From: Candidatus Peribacter sp. UBA6535 | Lineage (GTDB): Bacteria; Patescibacteriota; Gracilibacteria; Peribacterales; Peribacteraceae | NCBI GenBank assembly: GCA_002436205.1 | Contig: DJKT01000001.1 | Coordinates: 1 to 64,000, forward strand | Length of the DNA: 64,000 nucleotides | Reading direction: 5' to 3' | Shown here: piece by piece, positions 8,690 through 17,066 of the stretch | How the letters are laid out: every line of letters starts with the position of its first letter | Position numbering within the stretch: position 1 is the stretch's first letter | Made by a program: the position numbers and the translations under genes | The notes under the pieces: generated by a model | Seen by the model: only the letters and a program-made list of their open reading frames with translations | Databases searched by the model: none | Told to the model about the DNA's origin: nothing

Positions 8690-11368
8690 GTGAAAGAAAC
8701 ACTCCTCTATATTCGCGCACCAAAAGAAAATGAAGAACGCGGTCCCTTGTATGCGGAGCCAGCTATTGCTGCTATGCATTCTCTAAAAGGAAAAGATGTA
8801 CCGGTTTCTTTGGAGATGGGTATGGGGCGTGACGGAAAGATCGGATTCTTTGTGAGGGCTGCTAGAGGAGCGGTACGTTTAACGGAGTCTCAGCTCTATG
8901 CACAATATCCGGAGATCGACATTGAGTATCTCACCGAAGATCCGTTTGATCTGCAGGAAGGAGAACAGGTAGTCAGTGTAGACTTGGTTCTTACAGATCC
9001 GGAAGTGTTCCCTATCAAACGTCATCCGCAGTTTGATGACATGCTTACTCGTGTAAATGTTGACCCTATTGCCGGTATTACTTCGACACTTGCACACTAC
9101 AGTGTACCGGGGATGCGCGGCCACGTGGGCATTATTATGAAGCCACTTACCGGGAGTTTCCGCAGGAGATCTCTGCGGTTTTTACCACTGCTTTCTAGGG
9201 GGCTTGCTTCTATTTCTGTACGACATGCGAAGTTCTTTACGCAAATGCAACTAGCACGAGGATGGCGTCGCCTCGTATACTTTCCCGTTGCATTTTTCTT
9301 AGGAGGATTCCGTGCGTGGCCCGGGGTAGCGAAGTTTGCAGGCAAAAGTTTGGCTGCTATCGAAACAGAGTCGTATGATCCTGATTTGCAAGAAGAACAG
9401 CAGGCATCTATGCGGTCTCATGATAGAGAAGATCCAATATCTGCTGCTGCAGATAAGGTCAATCGACTGATGTTTACGTGCAATATTCGCATCAGTGTTA
9501 TTGCTCCTGCGGGGCAGCTGGAAGAAGCAAAAGACAAACTACAGGAGATTGCCGGAAGTTTCCGGCAGTTTGCATTACCACAGTGCAATGCCTTTGTCGT
9601 TGGGAAGGCTAAGATCTCTTCGTTGGTTTCTCATAGCATGCAGACGAAGCCGTATATTCTTTCTGTGGAAGAAATTGCAACGATGTGGCATATGCCAACC
9701 ATTCTTGTACAGACACCAAACATTGACTGGGTTGTTAGCAAGAAGCTGGAACCACCCAATAATCTTCCTCTGGCAGATAAAGAGAAGGATCTTACCGTGC
9801 TTGGAGAAGCGGTATTTCGTGGTCAGCGTCATACGTTTGGTATTCGACCGGATGACCGCCGTCGTCATATCTATACCATTGGAAAAACAGGTATGGGTAA
9901 ATCTACATTGCTCGAGAATATGGTGTATTCCGATATTCATTCTGGTAAAGGGATTGCAGTTATCGATCCTCATGGAGATTTGATTGATGCTATCTTGAAG
10001 TTTATCCCCAAAGAGAGGAGCAATGATGTTATTCTCTTCGATCCATCTGATACGGAGTATCCATTGTCGTTTAATGTTTTAGATTGTGCAGATAAAGATC
10101 AGCGAGTCCTTGTGGCTTCGGGTTTGATGAGTGTGTTTACGAAGCTGTGGCCTGATGCATTCTCTGGAAGAATGGAACACATCCTGCGCAACACATTACT
10201 CGCACTTCTCGAAGCAGAAGGACAGTCGATGCTTGGCATCATGCGTATCTTTGCAGACGACGCGTACCGTGAAAAGATTGTCGAAAAGGTATCGGACCCA
10301 ATGGTCAAAAGCTTCTGGGTGGATGAGTACGCGGGATGGTCTGATAAATACAGAACAGAAGCGGTTGCCGCTATCCAAAACAAGATTGGTCAGTTGCTTT
10401 CCACTCCATTGATTCGCAATATTGTTGGGCAAGTTAAAAGCCGCCTTGATGTGCGTCATGCAATGGACACAGGCAAAATCATTCTCGTGAATCTTAGTAA
10501 AGGAAAGTTGGGAGAAGATACATCAGCATTTATTGGATCGATGCTTGTTACGAAGTTTCAGATCGATGCAATGAGTCGTGCGGATATCCCCGAGGAAGAG
10601 AGGCGTGACTTTTACCTCTACGTGGATGAGTTCCAGAACTTCGCAACAGAAAGCTTTGCGACTATTCTCTCTGAGGCGAGAAAGTACCGACTCAATCTTA
10701 CAATGGCGAACCAGTATGTGGCACAGCTGCTTATTGGGGATAACAATACCAAGCTGCGGGATGCGGTGTTTGGAAACGTCGGAACACTCATTAGCTTCCA
10801 AGTAGGTTCTGACGATGCAGAAGTTTTGAGTTTGCAGTTTGAAGAGACGGTAATGCCCAAAGATATTCTTAGTCTCCCGAAGTATCACGCGTATTCTCGA
10901 TTGATGGTGGATGGAATGACAAACTTACCGTTTTCTGTCAGCACACTTCCACCTCCGAAATTCGAGCAAGATGCAGGACGCACAGAAGTTATTCGCAAGC
11001 TTTCCCGTGAGCGATATGCTGAGAAGCGTGAGATTGTAGAAGACAAGGTGAATCGCTGGGCGGCGCAGGCAGCTGAAGGAAAGACGGAGGCAAAGCAAGT
11101 AGCAAAAGCAAAAGAGAAAGAAGAAGAGGAGATCAAAAAAGCACGCAAGAAGGGGATGAAGCTGGAGGAGTATCGTGCGTGGCGTGACCGGGAGATGTGG
11201 CTCAATGATTTTAATATGCTTCGCAAACAGCAGCTCTTGGAGAACAATCTCTCAGATAAGCAGAAGAGTGATATGGCAGAACTCGAAAAGAAACTTGCAG
11301 ATACTGGTGGTGTACCGGAAATCAGCAAGACACTTCAAGCAGAAATTGATAAGAAGAAGAAAAATTAG
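8690..11368 (+). CDS. T4SS-type coupling/conjugation ATPase (VirD4/TraG-HerA-like)
   Basis: An 892-residue P-loop ATPase beginning at a GTG that abuts the hrcA stop. Walker A is YTIGKTGMGKSTLLENM near residue 400, followed by AVIDPHGDLIDAIL. Walker B is FYLYVDEFQNFATES near residue 640, then the sensor region LNLTMANQYVAQL. These are hallmarks of the TraD/VirD4 and HerA-FtsK superfamily. The N-terminal 380 residues carry a possible membrane segment around 190-225 and a middle domain of unknown fold. The C-terminus from about 770 is a charged helical tail. In Patescibacteria such ATPases accompany PrgI and VirB4-like genes, which occur 50 kb away here. The substrate (DNA or protein) is unknown. 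Confidence 0.82.
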   Translation: MKETLLYIRAPKENEERGPLYAEPAIAAMHSLKGKDVPVSLEMGMGRDGKIGFFVRAARGAVRLTESQLYAQYPEIDIEYLTEDPFDLQEGEQVVSVDLVLTDPEVFPIKRHPQFDDMLTRVNVDPIAGITSTLAHYSVPGMRGHVGIIMKPLTGSFRRRSLRFLPLLSRGLASISVRHAKFFTQMQLARGWRRLVYFPVAFFLGGFRAWPGVAKFAGKSLAAIETESYDPDLQEEQQASMRSHDREDPISAAADKVNRLMFTCNIRISVIAPAGQLEEAKDKLQEIAGSFRQFALPQCNAFVVGKAKISSLVSHSMQTKPYILSVEEIATMWHMPTILVQTPNIDWVVSKKLEPPNNLPLADKEKDLTVLGEAVFRGQRHTFGIRPDDRRRHIYTIGKTGMGKSTLLENMVYSDIHSGKGIAVIDPHGDLIDAILKFIPKERSNDVILFDPSDTEYPLSFNVLDCADKDQRVLVASGLMSVFTKLWPDAFSGRMEHILRNTLLALLEAEGQSMLGIMRIFADDAYREKIVEKVSDPMVKSFWVDEYAGWSDKYRTEAVAAIQNKIGQLLSTPLIRNIVGQVKSRLDVRHAMDTGKIILVNLSKGKLGEDTSAFIGSMLVTKFQIDAMSRADIPEEERRDFYLYVDEFQNFATESFATILSEARKYRLNLTMANQYVAQLLIGDNNTKLRDAVFGNVGTLISFQVGSDDAEVLSLQFEETVMPKDILSLPKYHAYSRLMVDGMTNLPFSVSTLPPPKFEQDAGRTEVIRKLSRERYAEKREIVEDKVNRWAAQAAEGKTEAKQVAKAKEKEEEEIKKARKKGMKLEEYRAWRDREMWLNDFNMLRKQQLLENNLSDKQKSDMAELEKKLADTGGVPEISKTLQAEIDKKKKN

Positions 11369-11757
11369 TTTTCGTATGTGCGTGGCTGTCCGTAGTCGCA
11401 CGTTTGGTGGTAGGTTCTTGGTGCAATGCCACGCTTATAATCATCCAGCTGGCAGTCGGAGTAATTCAGATTTCCTCCGAATGATGAGACTCTTCTGTAG
11501 TAGTTTTTAGGTGTTCCTCCTCCAGGGTGATTGTCTGGACGGTTTGCATCGACGTACGAGTAGACTACGCAGTCTCCCCAGGAGTTTTTGATCTTACATT
11601 CAAAGCCTGGGTAGCGAGTCACGTCCAAACCGCGGTAGGGGTTATCAAACCGTAGTACTCTTGGCACCCAATCCCAGTTCATAGCATACGCAGGAGTGGG
11701 GGCAGCAAGGCTTGCTACGCAGAGCAAACTAGCCAAAAATGAAGGAAACCGCTTCAT
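11365..11757 (-). CDS. small secreted protein, paralogue of the 12.4-kb gene
   Basis: About 130 residues with a clean signal peptide (MKRFPSFLASLLCVASLAA, then an AYA cleavage site) and a mature part rich in Tyr, Asn, Asp and Arg with six cysteines. The segment YPGFECKIKNSWGDCVVY matches YPGYTCHYRDIAGSCLNR in the protein at 12364-12972, so the two are paralogues. No known domain is recognised. A TTG three codons upstream is an alternative start. TAGGAT sits 10 nt before the chosen ATG. The 3' end overlaps the convergent ATPase gene by 4 nt. Confidence 0.65.
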   Translation of the reverse strand: MKRFPSFLASLLCVASLAAPTPAYAMNWDWVPRVLRFDNPYRGLDVTRYPGFECKIKNSWGDCVVYSYVDANRPDNHPGGGTPKNYYRRVSSFGGNLNYSDCQLDDYKRGIAPRTYHQTCDYGQPRTYEN

Positions 11758-11792
11758 ATAGCGCAATATCCTAATTTCTGGGGTTTAGTCTG

Positions 11793-12260
11793 TCAACGAA
11801 CTAGCGCTTCTTTTTGGAGTACGAGATTTCGCTGATAGGCGCAGTTTTTGCTACACGCGCGGCAATTCATCGATTCAATACACCGTGCACACATCATTCC
11901 AGGCTTTTGACAGTGTTCACAGGTGATACAGCGGTCTCCTGGGTCTCCACAGTGTGGACAGAGCCCGTAGCGCTCTGAGGGCTTCATCTCTTCATTTACG
12001 GCTACTCTGTGGTCGAATACGAAGCATTCGCCATTCCAGTTACAATGAGGCCTCTCCTTCATATATCGAAGGATGCCACCTTCAAGCTGAAAGACGTTTT
12101 CGTATCCTTGACGCTCCATCTCCAGACAAGCTTTTTCACACCGAATTCCTCCTGTGCAGTACATCAGTACTTTCTTATCCTTAGGGATACCGGAATTCTC
12201 TACGTAGTCAGAGAATTCTTGAAAGGTCTGAATTCGCGGGTCTATTGCTCCTTCAAACAT
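11793..12260 (-). pseudogene. trhO: 5'-truncated tRNA uridine hydroxylase (TrhO/YceA), rhodanese half
   Basis: The reading frame encodes the rhodanese and C-terminal parts of TrhO. It has the active-site loop MYCTGGIRCEKACLEM with the catalytic cysteine, LEGGILRYM, and the cysteine-rich tail (CPHCGDPGDRC, CEHCQKPGMMCARC, CRACSKNC). Upstream of the first ATG the family pattern continues (DDYETEIGMFEGAID) for about 16 codons and then meets an in-frame TGA close to the terminator of the neighbouring gene. The N-terminal domain (about 110 residues of a roughly 320-350-residue enzyme) is absent. It is either a decayed gene or a free-standing rhodanese with a non-ATG start. Confidence 0.7.
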
Positions 12261-12316
12261 GCCAATTTCTGTTTCGTAATCATCCGAAGTGCTTTTTGGA
12301 AAGTATCTTCTTCAGT

Positions 12317-12344
12317 AAAAAAAGCCCCCGAAGGGACTCTTTTT
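12317..12344 (-). terminator. intrinsic terminator after the 12.4-kb secreted-protein gene
   Basis: On the minus strand, AGTCCC-TTCG-GGGGCT forms a 6-bp stem with a stable UUCG loop, preceded by A-rich sequence and followed by a run of seven T. It lies 19 nt beyond the stop of the upstream gene and directly before the trhO remnant. Confidence 0.8.
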
Positions 12345-12363
12345 ACAACCTTCCTCAGTCTAA

Positions 12364-12972
12364 TCAGTATCGAATGTTGGTGGAGCTGCAGTCACCGCCT
12401 GTACAAATGTAGCGGGTGTGCTCGTACTCTTCGTAATAGTTACTGTTATTATTGTGGCGTCTTCGACCACCATGGTAATAGTCATTATCACTTTGGTAGC
12501 GGTATTTTCGGTAGGTGTCGTCTTCTTCATCGAAGTACCATTGCCACGTTCCATCTTTGTATCGATCACCTTTGTTGTAGTATCGGAAGAAATCGTCTTT
12601 ATCATCGAGGTAGTCGTTGTCGTCGTCTTCATTTTCAAATAGATATGCACGGTAGTAATTGTTTCGATTGTTGTAACGATTATCCCAAGTATGTCGATTC
12701 GTTGACTGTGCATTGTACATACTCCTAAATGGATAGGTTTGTGGACTAAAGAAGTATGGGTTTTGCACTTGTCTGTTTAAACAAGAACCCGCGATGTCTC
12801 TGTAGTGGCAGGTGTAGCCTGGATAGTAACTGGCTGCTTCTATAGTGGTAGGCAGAAGTGCAGCGCAGATGATTGCACTGAAAGCGAGGATTGGGAGAAG
12901 TTTCTTCTTCACCCCACTACGCCCTGCGGGCTTCGAGGGGCAAGTCTTTACTGTGATGCGAGATGCAGTCAT
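12364..12972 (-). CDS. secreted Tyr/Asn/Asp-rich protein
   Basis: About 202 residues when started at the ATG at 12972. A GTG at 12915 (VKKKLLPILAFSAII) is an alternative that would give a more ordinary signal peptide. The signal ends near TTIEAA. The mature protein opens with YPGYTCHYRDIAGSC, shared with the paralogue at 11365. It is then dominated by tyrosine, asparagine, arginine and acidic runs (NNRNNYYRAY, NEDDDNDYLDDKDD), suggesting a disordered surface or adhesion protein. No domain is recognised. A strong terminator follows. Confidence 0.6.
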   Translation of the reverse strand: MTASRITVKTCPSKPAGRSGVKKKLLPILAFSAIICAALLPTTIEAASYYPGYTCHYRDIAGSCLNRQVQNPYFFSPQTYPFRSMYNAQSTNRHTWDNRYNNRNNYYRAYLFENEDDDNDYLDDKDDFFRYYNKGDRYKDGTWQWYFDEEDDTYRKYRYQSDNDYYHGGRRRHNNNSNYYEEYEHTRYICTGGDCSSTNIRY

Positions 12973-13039
12973 TGGAAAAGTTAGGAAAGGGGAGTAGCGT
13001 ACTGCGGTAGAATTTTTTTGGCAATAGTGTGCTGAATAC

Positions 13040-13070
13040 AAAAAAAGATCGATACAGGATCGACCTTTTT
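13040..13070 (-). terminator. intrinsic terminator closing the 13.1-13.7 kb region
   Basis: AAGGTCGAT, a 5-nt loop, then ATCGATCTT followed by T7, read on the minus strand. The 9-bp stem contains one G-U pair on this strand but an A-C mismatch on the other, so it favours minus-strand transcription. No coding region on that strand ends just upstream. Confidence 0.7.
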
Positions 13071-13690
13071 GTGTTTGTGTTTCTCGGGTGACTATCAGAA
13101 CCTAAGGGTTGAAAGTTGGCTCTGAGTCGGTAGAGAAGAAGTGAGAGCAGGCACTCTCGACTTCCTGCCAAGCTACGGTCACTTATGTATACTCGCGACC
13201 AGACGAGTCCTCTTTAAGCAGATTCCAAGACAAGGGTTGCCCCAAGGGAATCAAAGAGAATTAGGAGTGCATCATTCGAATTCGCCTAAGATTTCGGTGA
13301 TGTCTACGCTTAGCAGAGAGGGCGCTCAGCACGAGTGGCGCGACCACGCTCTTGCCACGCTAGCAAAAGGGTGATTGGACGGGAAGAACGTACGCCGAGA
13401 CGACAGCACCGAGCGATCTCTCTGCGGGTATCTGTGGTGTGAAGGATCAAAATCAAGTCGGGACACTGGTGCTCTGTTTGTTTCTGTTTTGACTCCTTGT
13501 GTGTTTGTTTTTGGTCGGAGTCCCGACTGGTGCTCCTATTTGGGGAGCGAGAGGGCAGTCCCTTAAGGGGGACAACGGCTGATGGACTTAGACCTCTTCG
13601 CGAGGTAAGGATCTGCATTAGCAAATCATCACATCGTACCGCAGGGAGGATATTGCGCAACTTTTCTAGGTCGCGTAAGAAAGGGAATTA
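13071..13690 (-). ncRNA. candidate structured RNA, unidentified
   Basis: About 620 nt without a convincing reading frame, bounded by an intrinsic terminator on the minus strand and an AT-rich promoter-like zone on the other side. Several complementary blocks are visible: GTCGGGAC at 13458 with GTCCCGAC at 13519; GATTCC at 13221 with GGAATC at 13246; GCAGG at 13147 with CCTGC at 13164; ACCTC and GAGGT around 13591-13605; GTGGC and GCCAC around 13333-13357. It looks less AT-rich than the neighbouring intergenic DNA. RNase P RNA, tmRNA, SRP RNA and rRNA signatures were looked for and not found. It could instead be a long 3' UTR of the SLH gene or decayed DNA. Confidence 0.4.
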
Positions 13691-13790
13691 TTCTATGGAT
13701 ACAAAATTTATACAATAATTTACATTGCTTAAAACAGCATTACAGAAAGGATAACTCTATGTATGAATACAAAATTTGTACAAATTAACA
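13691..13790. repeat. imperfect direct repeat, AT-rich
   Basis: CTATGGATACAAAATTTATA at 13693 recurs about 65 bp later as CTATGTATGAATACAAAATT (13757), continuing TGTACAAATTAACAT. On the minus strand the copies read TTGTAtAAATTTTGTAT and TTGTAcAAATTTTGTAT. They could be promoter or operator copies for the RNA region to the left. Confidence 0.5.
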
Positions 13791-13810
13791 TACCATGTCA
13801 CATTCGTCTT

Positions 13811-14935
13811 TTACTCCATTCCCATTCTTACACGGTAGATAATTTCTGCCATATCCCCACGGGTGAGTTGCTGATTTGGATCGGAGAAAGTGCTGGGTAA
13901 TCCTCCAAGACGTGCCAGAGCAAAGACGTATGGCTGCCACCAGATGTCTTTACTGTCCCCTGGACTTGTTCCTATTCCAAAAGCACCAACGACAATCTTT
14001 GCGGCTTCTGCAAAGTTTACGAATGCTCCTGGTCTAAATGTGCCGTCTGGATATCCGTCAATCACGCCATCTTTCTTTGCAGTGCAGACAAAGTCTGCAA
14101 ACCAGTTGCTTTGTAATACATCAGAGAACAGATCATTGGATTCACATGTATCAATTGCTTCACGTGTAAAGTTAGCAGCGACAATGATCTTGGTAAATTC
14201 TGCACGGTTAATACGTTGATCTGGCTTAAATGAGCCATCTTCGTATCCCTTAACGATTCCTTCATTCTTAACGAAGCTAATAGAAGTAAAGTTGCTGTGC
14301 TCTTTGCCAACATCGCTAAACCCTTGTGATTCTTCTTGCTCATTTGGTTCAGGTTTGTTCTCAGGTTCTCCTTCGCCATTACTAAATTGACATGGATGCA
14401 CAAGGTAGTTGATGGGGGTAGTACCTTCGCAACGAGAGAATCTGTCACCATTTTTACAGCTGTATGGAGTACAGTCCGGTGGAGGGGGTTCATTTTCAGG
14501 TTGCTCTTTAGGTAGTACAGCGACAGTGGTTCCATCAAAGTCATTCAGCCATTTTACCTGCGTATCCGATGCTACAGCTGTCCCAGAGCAGAGCCCTGTA
14601 TGGTATTGATTGTCGCTTTGGTATGCGAAAATAATTACAGGTTCATCAATATTGAGAGTAATACCACATGCTGCACTATCGAGTGCTGTATTTATACTAA
14701 CTAAGGCATCTGCCTTGCCTTTCCATACCTTTTCTATGGCAACGGAGTACTGCACAAGGCGTTCCTCAAATTGCACTTCTATTGGTACACCCTGTACGAC
14801 AAGATCGGCGTTATTGTAAAAAGCAGCATTACGTTCATTCTCATCTTCGTAGTACATGCATGAACACGCGTATGCACTCTGGGGAGCTACCAGGGGGGAG
14901 AGGAGTAAAGCGGTGAGGAAAAGTGTCTTTCTCAT
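13811..14935 (-). CDS. secreted TIMP/NTR-like protein with SLH repeats
   Basis: A 374-residue surface protein. A signal peptide (MRKTLFLTALLLSPLVAPQ, then SAYA) is followed immediately by CSCMYYEDENERNAAFYNNA and ADLVVQGVPIEV, the start pattern of a netrin/TIMP-like OB domain whose first residue after cleavage is cysteine. A proline- and glutamate-rich linker (about residues 140-205) leads to three S-layer homology repeats: VKGYEDGSFKPDQRINRAEF near 230, IDGYPDGTFRPGAFVNFAEA near 295, and a last degenerate copy. The SLH part should anchor the protein to the cell-wall polymer. The role of the TIMP-like head is unknown. TATACT lies 15 nt before the ATG. Confidence 0.85.
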   Translation of the reverse strand: MRKTLFLTALLLSPLVAPQSAYACSCMYYEDENERNAAFYNNADLVVQGVPIEVQFEERLVQYSVAIEKVWKGKADALVSINTALDSAACGITLNIDEPVIIFAYQSDNQYHTGLCSGTAVASDTQVKWLNDFDGTTVAVLPKEQPENEPPPPDCTPYSCKNGDRFSRCEGTTPINYLVHPCQFSNGEGEPENKPEPNEQEESQGFSDVGKEHSNFTSISFVKNEGIVKGYEDGSFKPDQRINRAEFTKIIVAANFTREAIDTCESNDLFSDVLQSNWFADFVCTAKKDGVIDGYPDGTFRPGAFVNFAEAAKIVVGAFGIGTSPGDSKDIWWQPYVFALARLGGLPSTFSDPNQQLTRGDMAEIIYRVRMGME

Positions 14936-14998
14936 AGAAACGACCGATCCAGTATAGCGAAAAAGACGGTAGTAAACAGGGGTCTCACTCTATTTTCT

Positions 14999-16264
14999 CT
15001 ACCAGTTGCCTGTGGTGATTCCTGGGCAAGGGAAGCTCTCACAGAGCTCTTTTACCTCACCGGCGATACGGGTGAGAACGGCTTCATCTCCAGCATTATC
15101 GATAGTTTCGGACATCCAGTCACCCAGGCGTTCCATCTCGGATTCCTTCATGCCACGAGAGGTGATGGCTGGAGTACCAATACGTACACCGGATGGTTTG
15201 AATGGTGGGTTCGGGTCAAACGGTACGGTGTTACAGTTGGTCACGATACCTGCTGTATCCAATGCCTTAGCAGCGTCACGTCCGGAGATGCCTTTGGATG
15301 CTTGCGTTTCAAACAGAATCAAATGGTTATCGGTTCCTCCTGTTACCAATCGGAAGCCGTGCGTATTCAGACGATCTGCAAGTGCCGCGGCATTTGTGAC
15401 GATCTGAGCTGCATAGACTTTGAATTCATCAGTCTGTGATTCTTTGAGAGCAACAGCGATAGCTGCAGTTGTGTTGTTGTGTGGCCCACCTTGGAGCCCC
15501 GGCATGATAGCTTTATCGATTTTCTCCGCATGCTCTTCTTTGCACACAATCAGCGCACCACGAGGTCCACGGAGTGTTTTGTGTGATGTTGTAATACCGG
15601 TATCGGCCATTGGATATGGGCTTGGGTGCACACCACCAACAATCAATCCTGTGATATGCGATGTGTCTGCATGAAAGTACGCTCCAACTTCGTCACAGAT
15701 CTCTCGGAATTTCTGCCAGTCGATAGTGCGTGGGTATGCAGTGTATCCGGCAATGATCATCTTTGGCTTAACCTCTTTTGCCTGCTCCAAAATCTTATCG
15801 TAGTTGAGTAGTTCTGTCTCAGGATCGAGTTCGTACGGTGATGAGTGGTAGGTCTTTCCTGAAAAGTTTACCTTCCAACCGTGGGTAAGGTGACCTCCGT
15901 GTGGAAGTGCAAGACCCATGATCGTATCTCCGTGTTCGAGTACTGCGTGGTAGACCGCCATGTTTGCAGGACTTCCGGAGTACGGCTGTACGTTTGCGTG
16001 TGGCATATTAAATACTTCTTTTGCTCTATCAATTGCCAAGAGTTCGACGTCATCGACAATCTGTTGCCCCTCGTAGTAGCGTTTTTTGGCGTACCCTTCG
16101 GAATACTTATTGGTAAGACAAGAGCCTGTTGCTTCCATAACTGCGTGAGATGCGTAGTTCTCTGATGGAATGAGTCGCATCTTGTCCCATTCACGTTTTT
16201 CTTCGGCAATGATCAAGTCACGAATGGTAGGATCTGTGTCTTTAAGGGCAGGGAGGTACGTCAT
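14999..16264 (-). CDS. glyA: serine hydroxymethyltransferase
   Basis: A PLP enzyme converting serine plus THF to glycine plus 5,10-methylene-THF. Signatures are RLIPSENYAS, NKYSEGYAKKRYYEG, and the PLP-lysine motif TTSHKTLRGPRGAL. The usual DMAHIAGL is DTSHITGLI here. The ATG at 16264 (MTYLPALKDTD) is preferred over the one nine codons upstream, which would start inside an adenine-poor leader. It gives 421 residues, normal for the family. The next upstream gene on the same strand is 5-formyl-THF cyclo-ligase, so the pair forms a small one-carbon module, although a separate promoter lies between them. Confidence 0.95.
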   Translation of the reverse strand: MTYLPALKDTDPTIRDLIIAEEKREWDKMRLIPSENYASHAVMEATGSCLTNKYSEGYAKKRYYEGQQIVDDVELLAIDRAKEVFNMPHANVQPYSGSPANMAVYHAVLEHGDTIMGLALPHGGHLTHGWKVNFSGKTYHSSPYELDPETELLNYDKILEQAKEVKPKMIIAGYTAYPRTIDWQKFREICDEVGAYFHADTSHITGLIVGGVHPSPYPMADTGITTSHKTLRGPRGALIVCKEEHAEKIDKAIMPGLQGGPHNNTTAAIAVALKESQTDEFKVYAAQIVTNAAALADRLNTHGFRLVTGGTDNHLILFETQASKGISGRDAAKALDTAGIVTNCNTVPFDPNPPFKPSGVRIGTPAITSRGMKESEMERLGDWMSETIDNAGDEAVLTRIAGEVKELCESFPCPGITTGNW

Positions 16265-16366
16265 GGTGGAGGGGGAATGTGCTTTATGCAAAGCACGCTT
16301 CAGGGCGCTTTTGATAGCGATTTTCTGAGTGCCTTTCGTTTGGCGAGTTGTCTTGTTTGCAGAGGG

Positions 16367-16394
16367 ATCGTACCACGATTGAATTTTGATGCAA
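16367..16394 (-). promoter_or_regulatory. promoter of glyA
   Basis: On the minus strand, TTGCAT, a 16-nt spacer, and TGG-TACGAT. The transcript would carry a leader of roughly 95 nt containing the small hairpin GTGCTTT/AAAGCAC near 16280. This is a longer leader than most genes in the window appear to have. Confidence 0.5.
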
Positions 16395-16401
16395 TTGAAA
16401 T

Positions 16402-16977
16402 CTATTCAATCCATTCTTGTGCAGTCGCAACGACGTTCATGGGTACATCATGCACTTCTACGGGTACATCATTCATTAGCTGGCATTGCAGACAGGTGCC
16501 CCAGAGAGGAGTTTCTGGATGGTGCATCTTGTACCAATTGAGCCACGTGTCGTATCCACCAGATCCTCTGCCAAGTCGGTTCCTTTTGCGGTCAAATGCT
16601 CTGCCCGGCACCAGTACAATGTTTACTTTTTGATCTCCAAGTTCTTGTGCATTTTTCGGTGGTTCGGGGATTGTAAACTCTCCCGGAGGAAGATCATGCA
16701 GGTTTTGTGCTTTGCGATAGATCATCTTCTTATCTGCTCCAGCAAAGACTGGGAGGTATACCGTATCTCCACGCTCTATCAGTTCTTTTAAAAGAAGCTG
16801 AATATCCACTTCGGATTTTAGCGGGAAGTACGCACAGATGGTGGAGCCTTCGGGAATCTTTTTGAGAAGTACGCGACTGAGTGTTCTTCCTTCTGCTCGC
16901 CTCTGGCCATCATCCATATCATCAATTCTCTTCTTTATCTCTTGTCGCAAGATTTGCTTTTGTTCAGAGTGATGCAT
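16402..16977 (-). CDS. 5-formyltetrahydrofolate cyclo-ligase
   Basis: A 191-residue enzyme of the 5-FCL family (fau/ygfA/MTHFS), which uses ATP to convert 5-formyl-THF to 5,10-methenyl-THF. Visible motifs are CAYFPLKSEVDIQLLL, the substrate loop VLVPGRAFDRKRNRLGRGSG followed by GYDTWL, and a basic N-terminus (KQILRQEIKKRIDDM). It stands just upstream of glyA, whose side reaction forms 5-formyl-THF, so the pairing makes metabolic sense. A word array (GGTAGCT) lies directly before its start. Confidence 0.93.
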   Translation of the reverse strand: MHHSEQKQILRQEIKKRIDDMDDGQRRAEGRTLSRVLLKKIPEGSTICAYFPLKSEVDIQLLLKELIERGDTVYLPVFAGADKKMIYRKAQNLHDLPPGEFTIPEPPKNAQELGDQKVNIVLVPGRAFDRKRNRLGRGSGGYDTWLNWYKMHHPETPLWGTCLQCQLMNDVPVEVHDVPMNVVATAQEWIE

Positions 16978-16986
16978 ATGGGGACT

Positions 16987-17066
16987 GGTAGCTGGTAGCT
17001 GGGGGGATCGGGATGATGATATGATAACAAATTCCTAACTACTAATCCCTAACTACTAATCCCTAA
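16987..17066. repeat. two short word arrays around the dnaX stop codon
   Basis: GGTAGCTGGTAGCTGGGG at 16987 and (CTAACTACTAATCC)x2 at about 17033-17064. The second array begins at, and supplies, the dnaX stop codon (TAG on the minus strand). The words match the array upstream of pgi. Confidence 0.6.

Noticed and set aside
13071..13690. RNase P RNA, tmRNA, SRP RNA or rRNA in the gene-free region
   Set aside because: The hallmark blocks (GGAAAGTCC and ACAGAA of RNase P, the tRNA-like ends and tag frame of tmRNA, the GGAAGGAAGCA loop of SRP RNA, conserved rRNA words) were looked for on both strands and not found. The region is therefore left unidentified.
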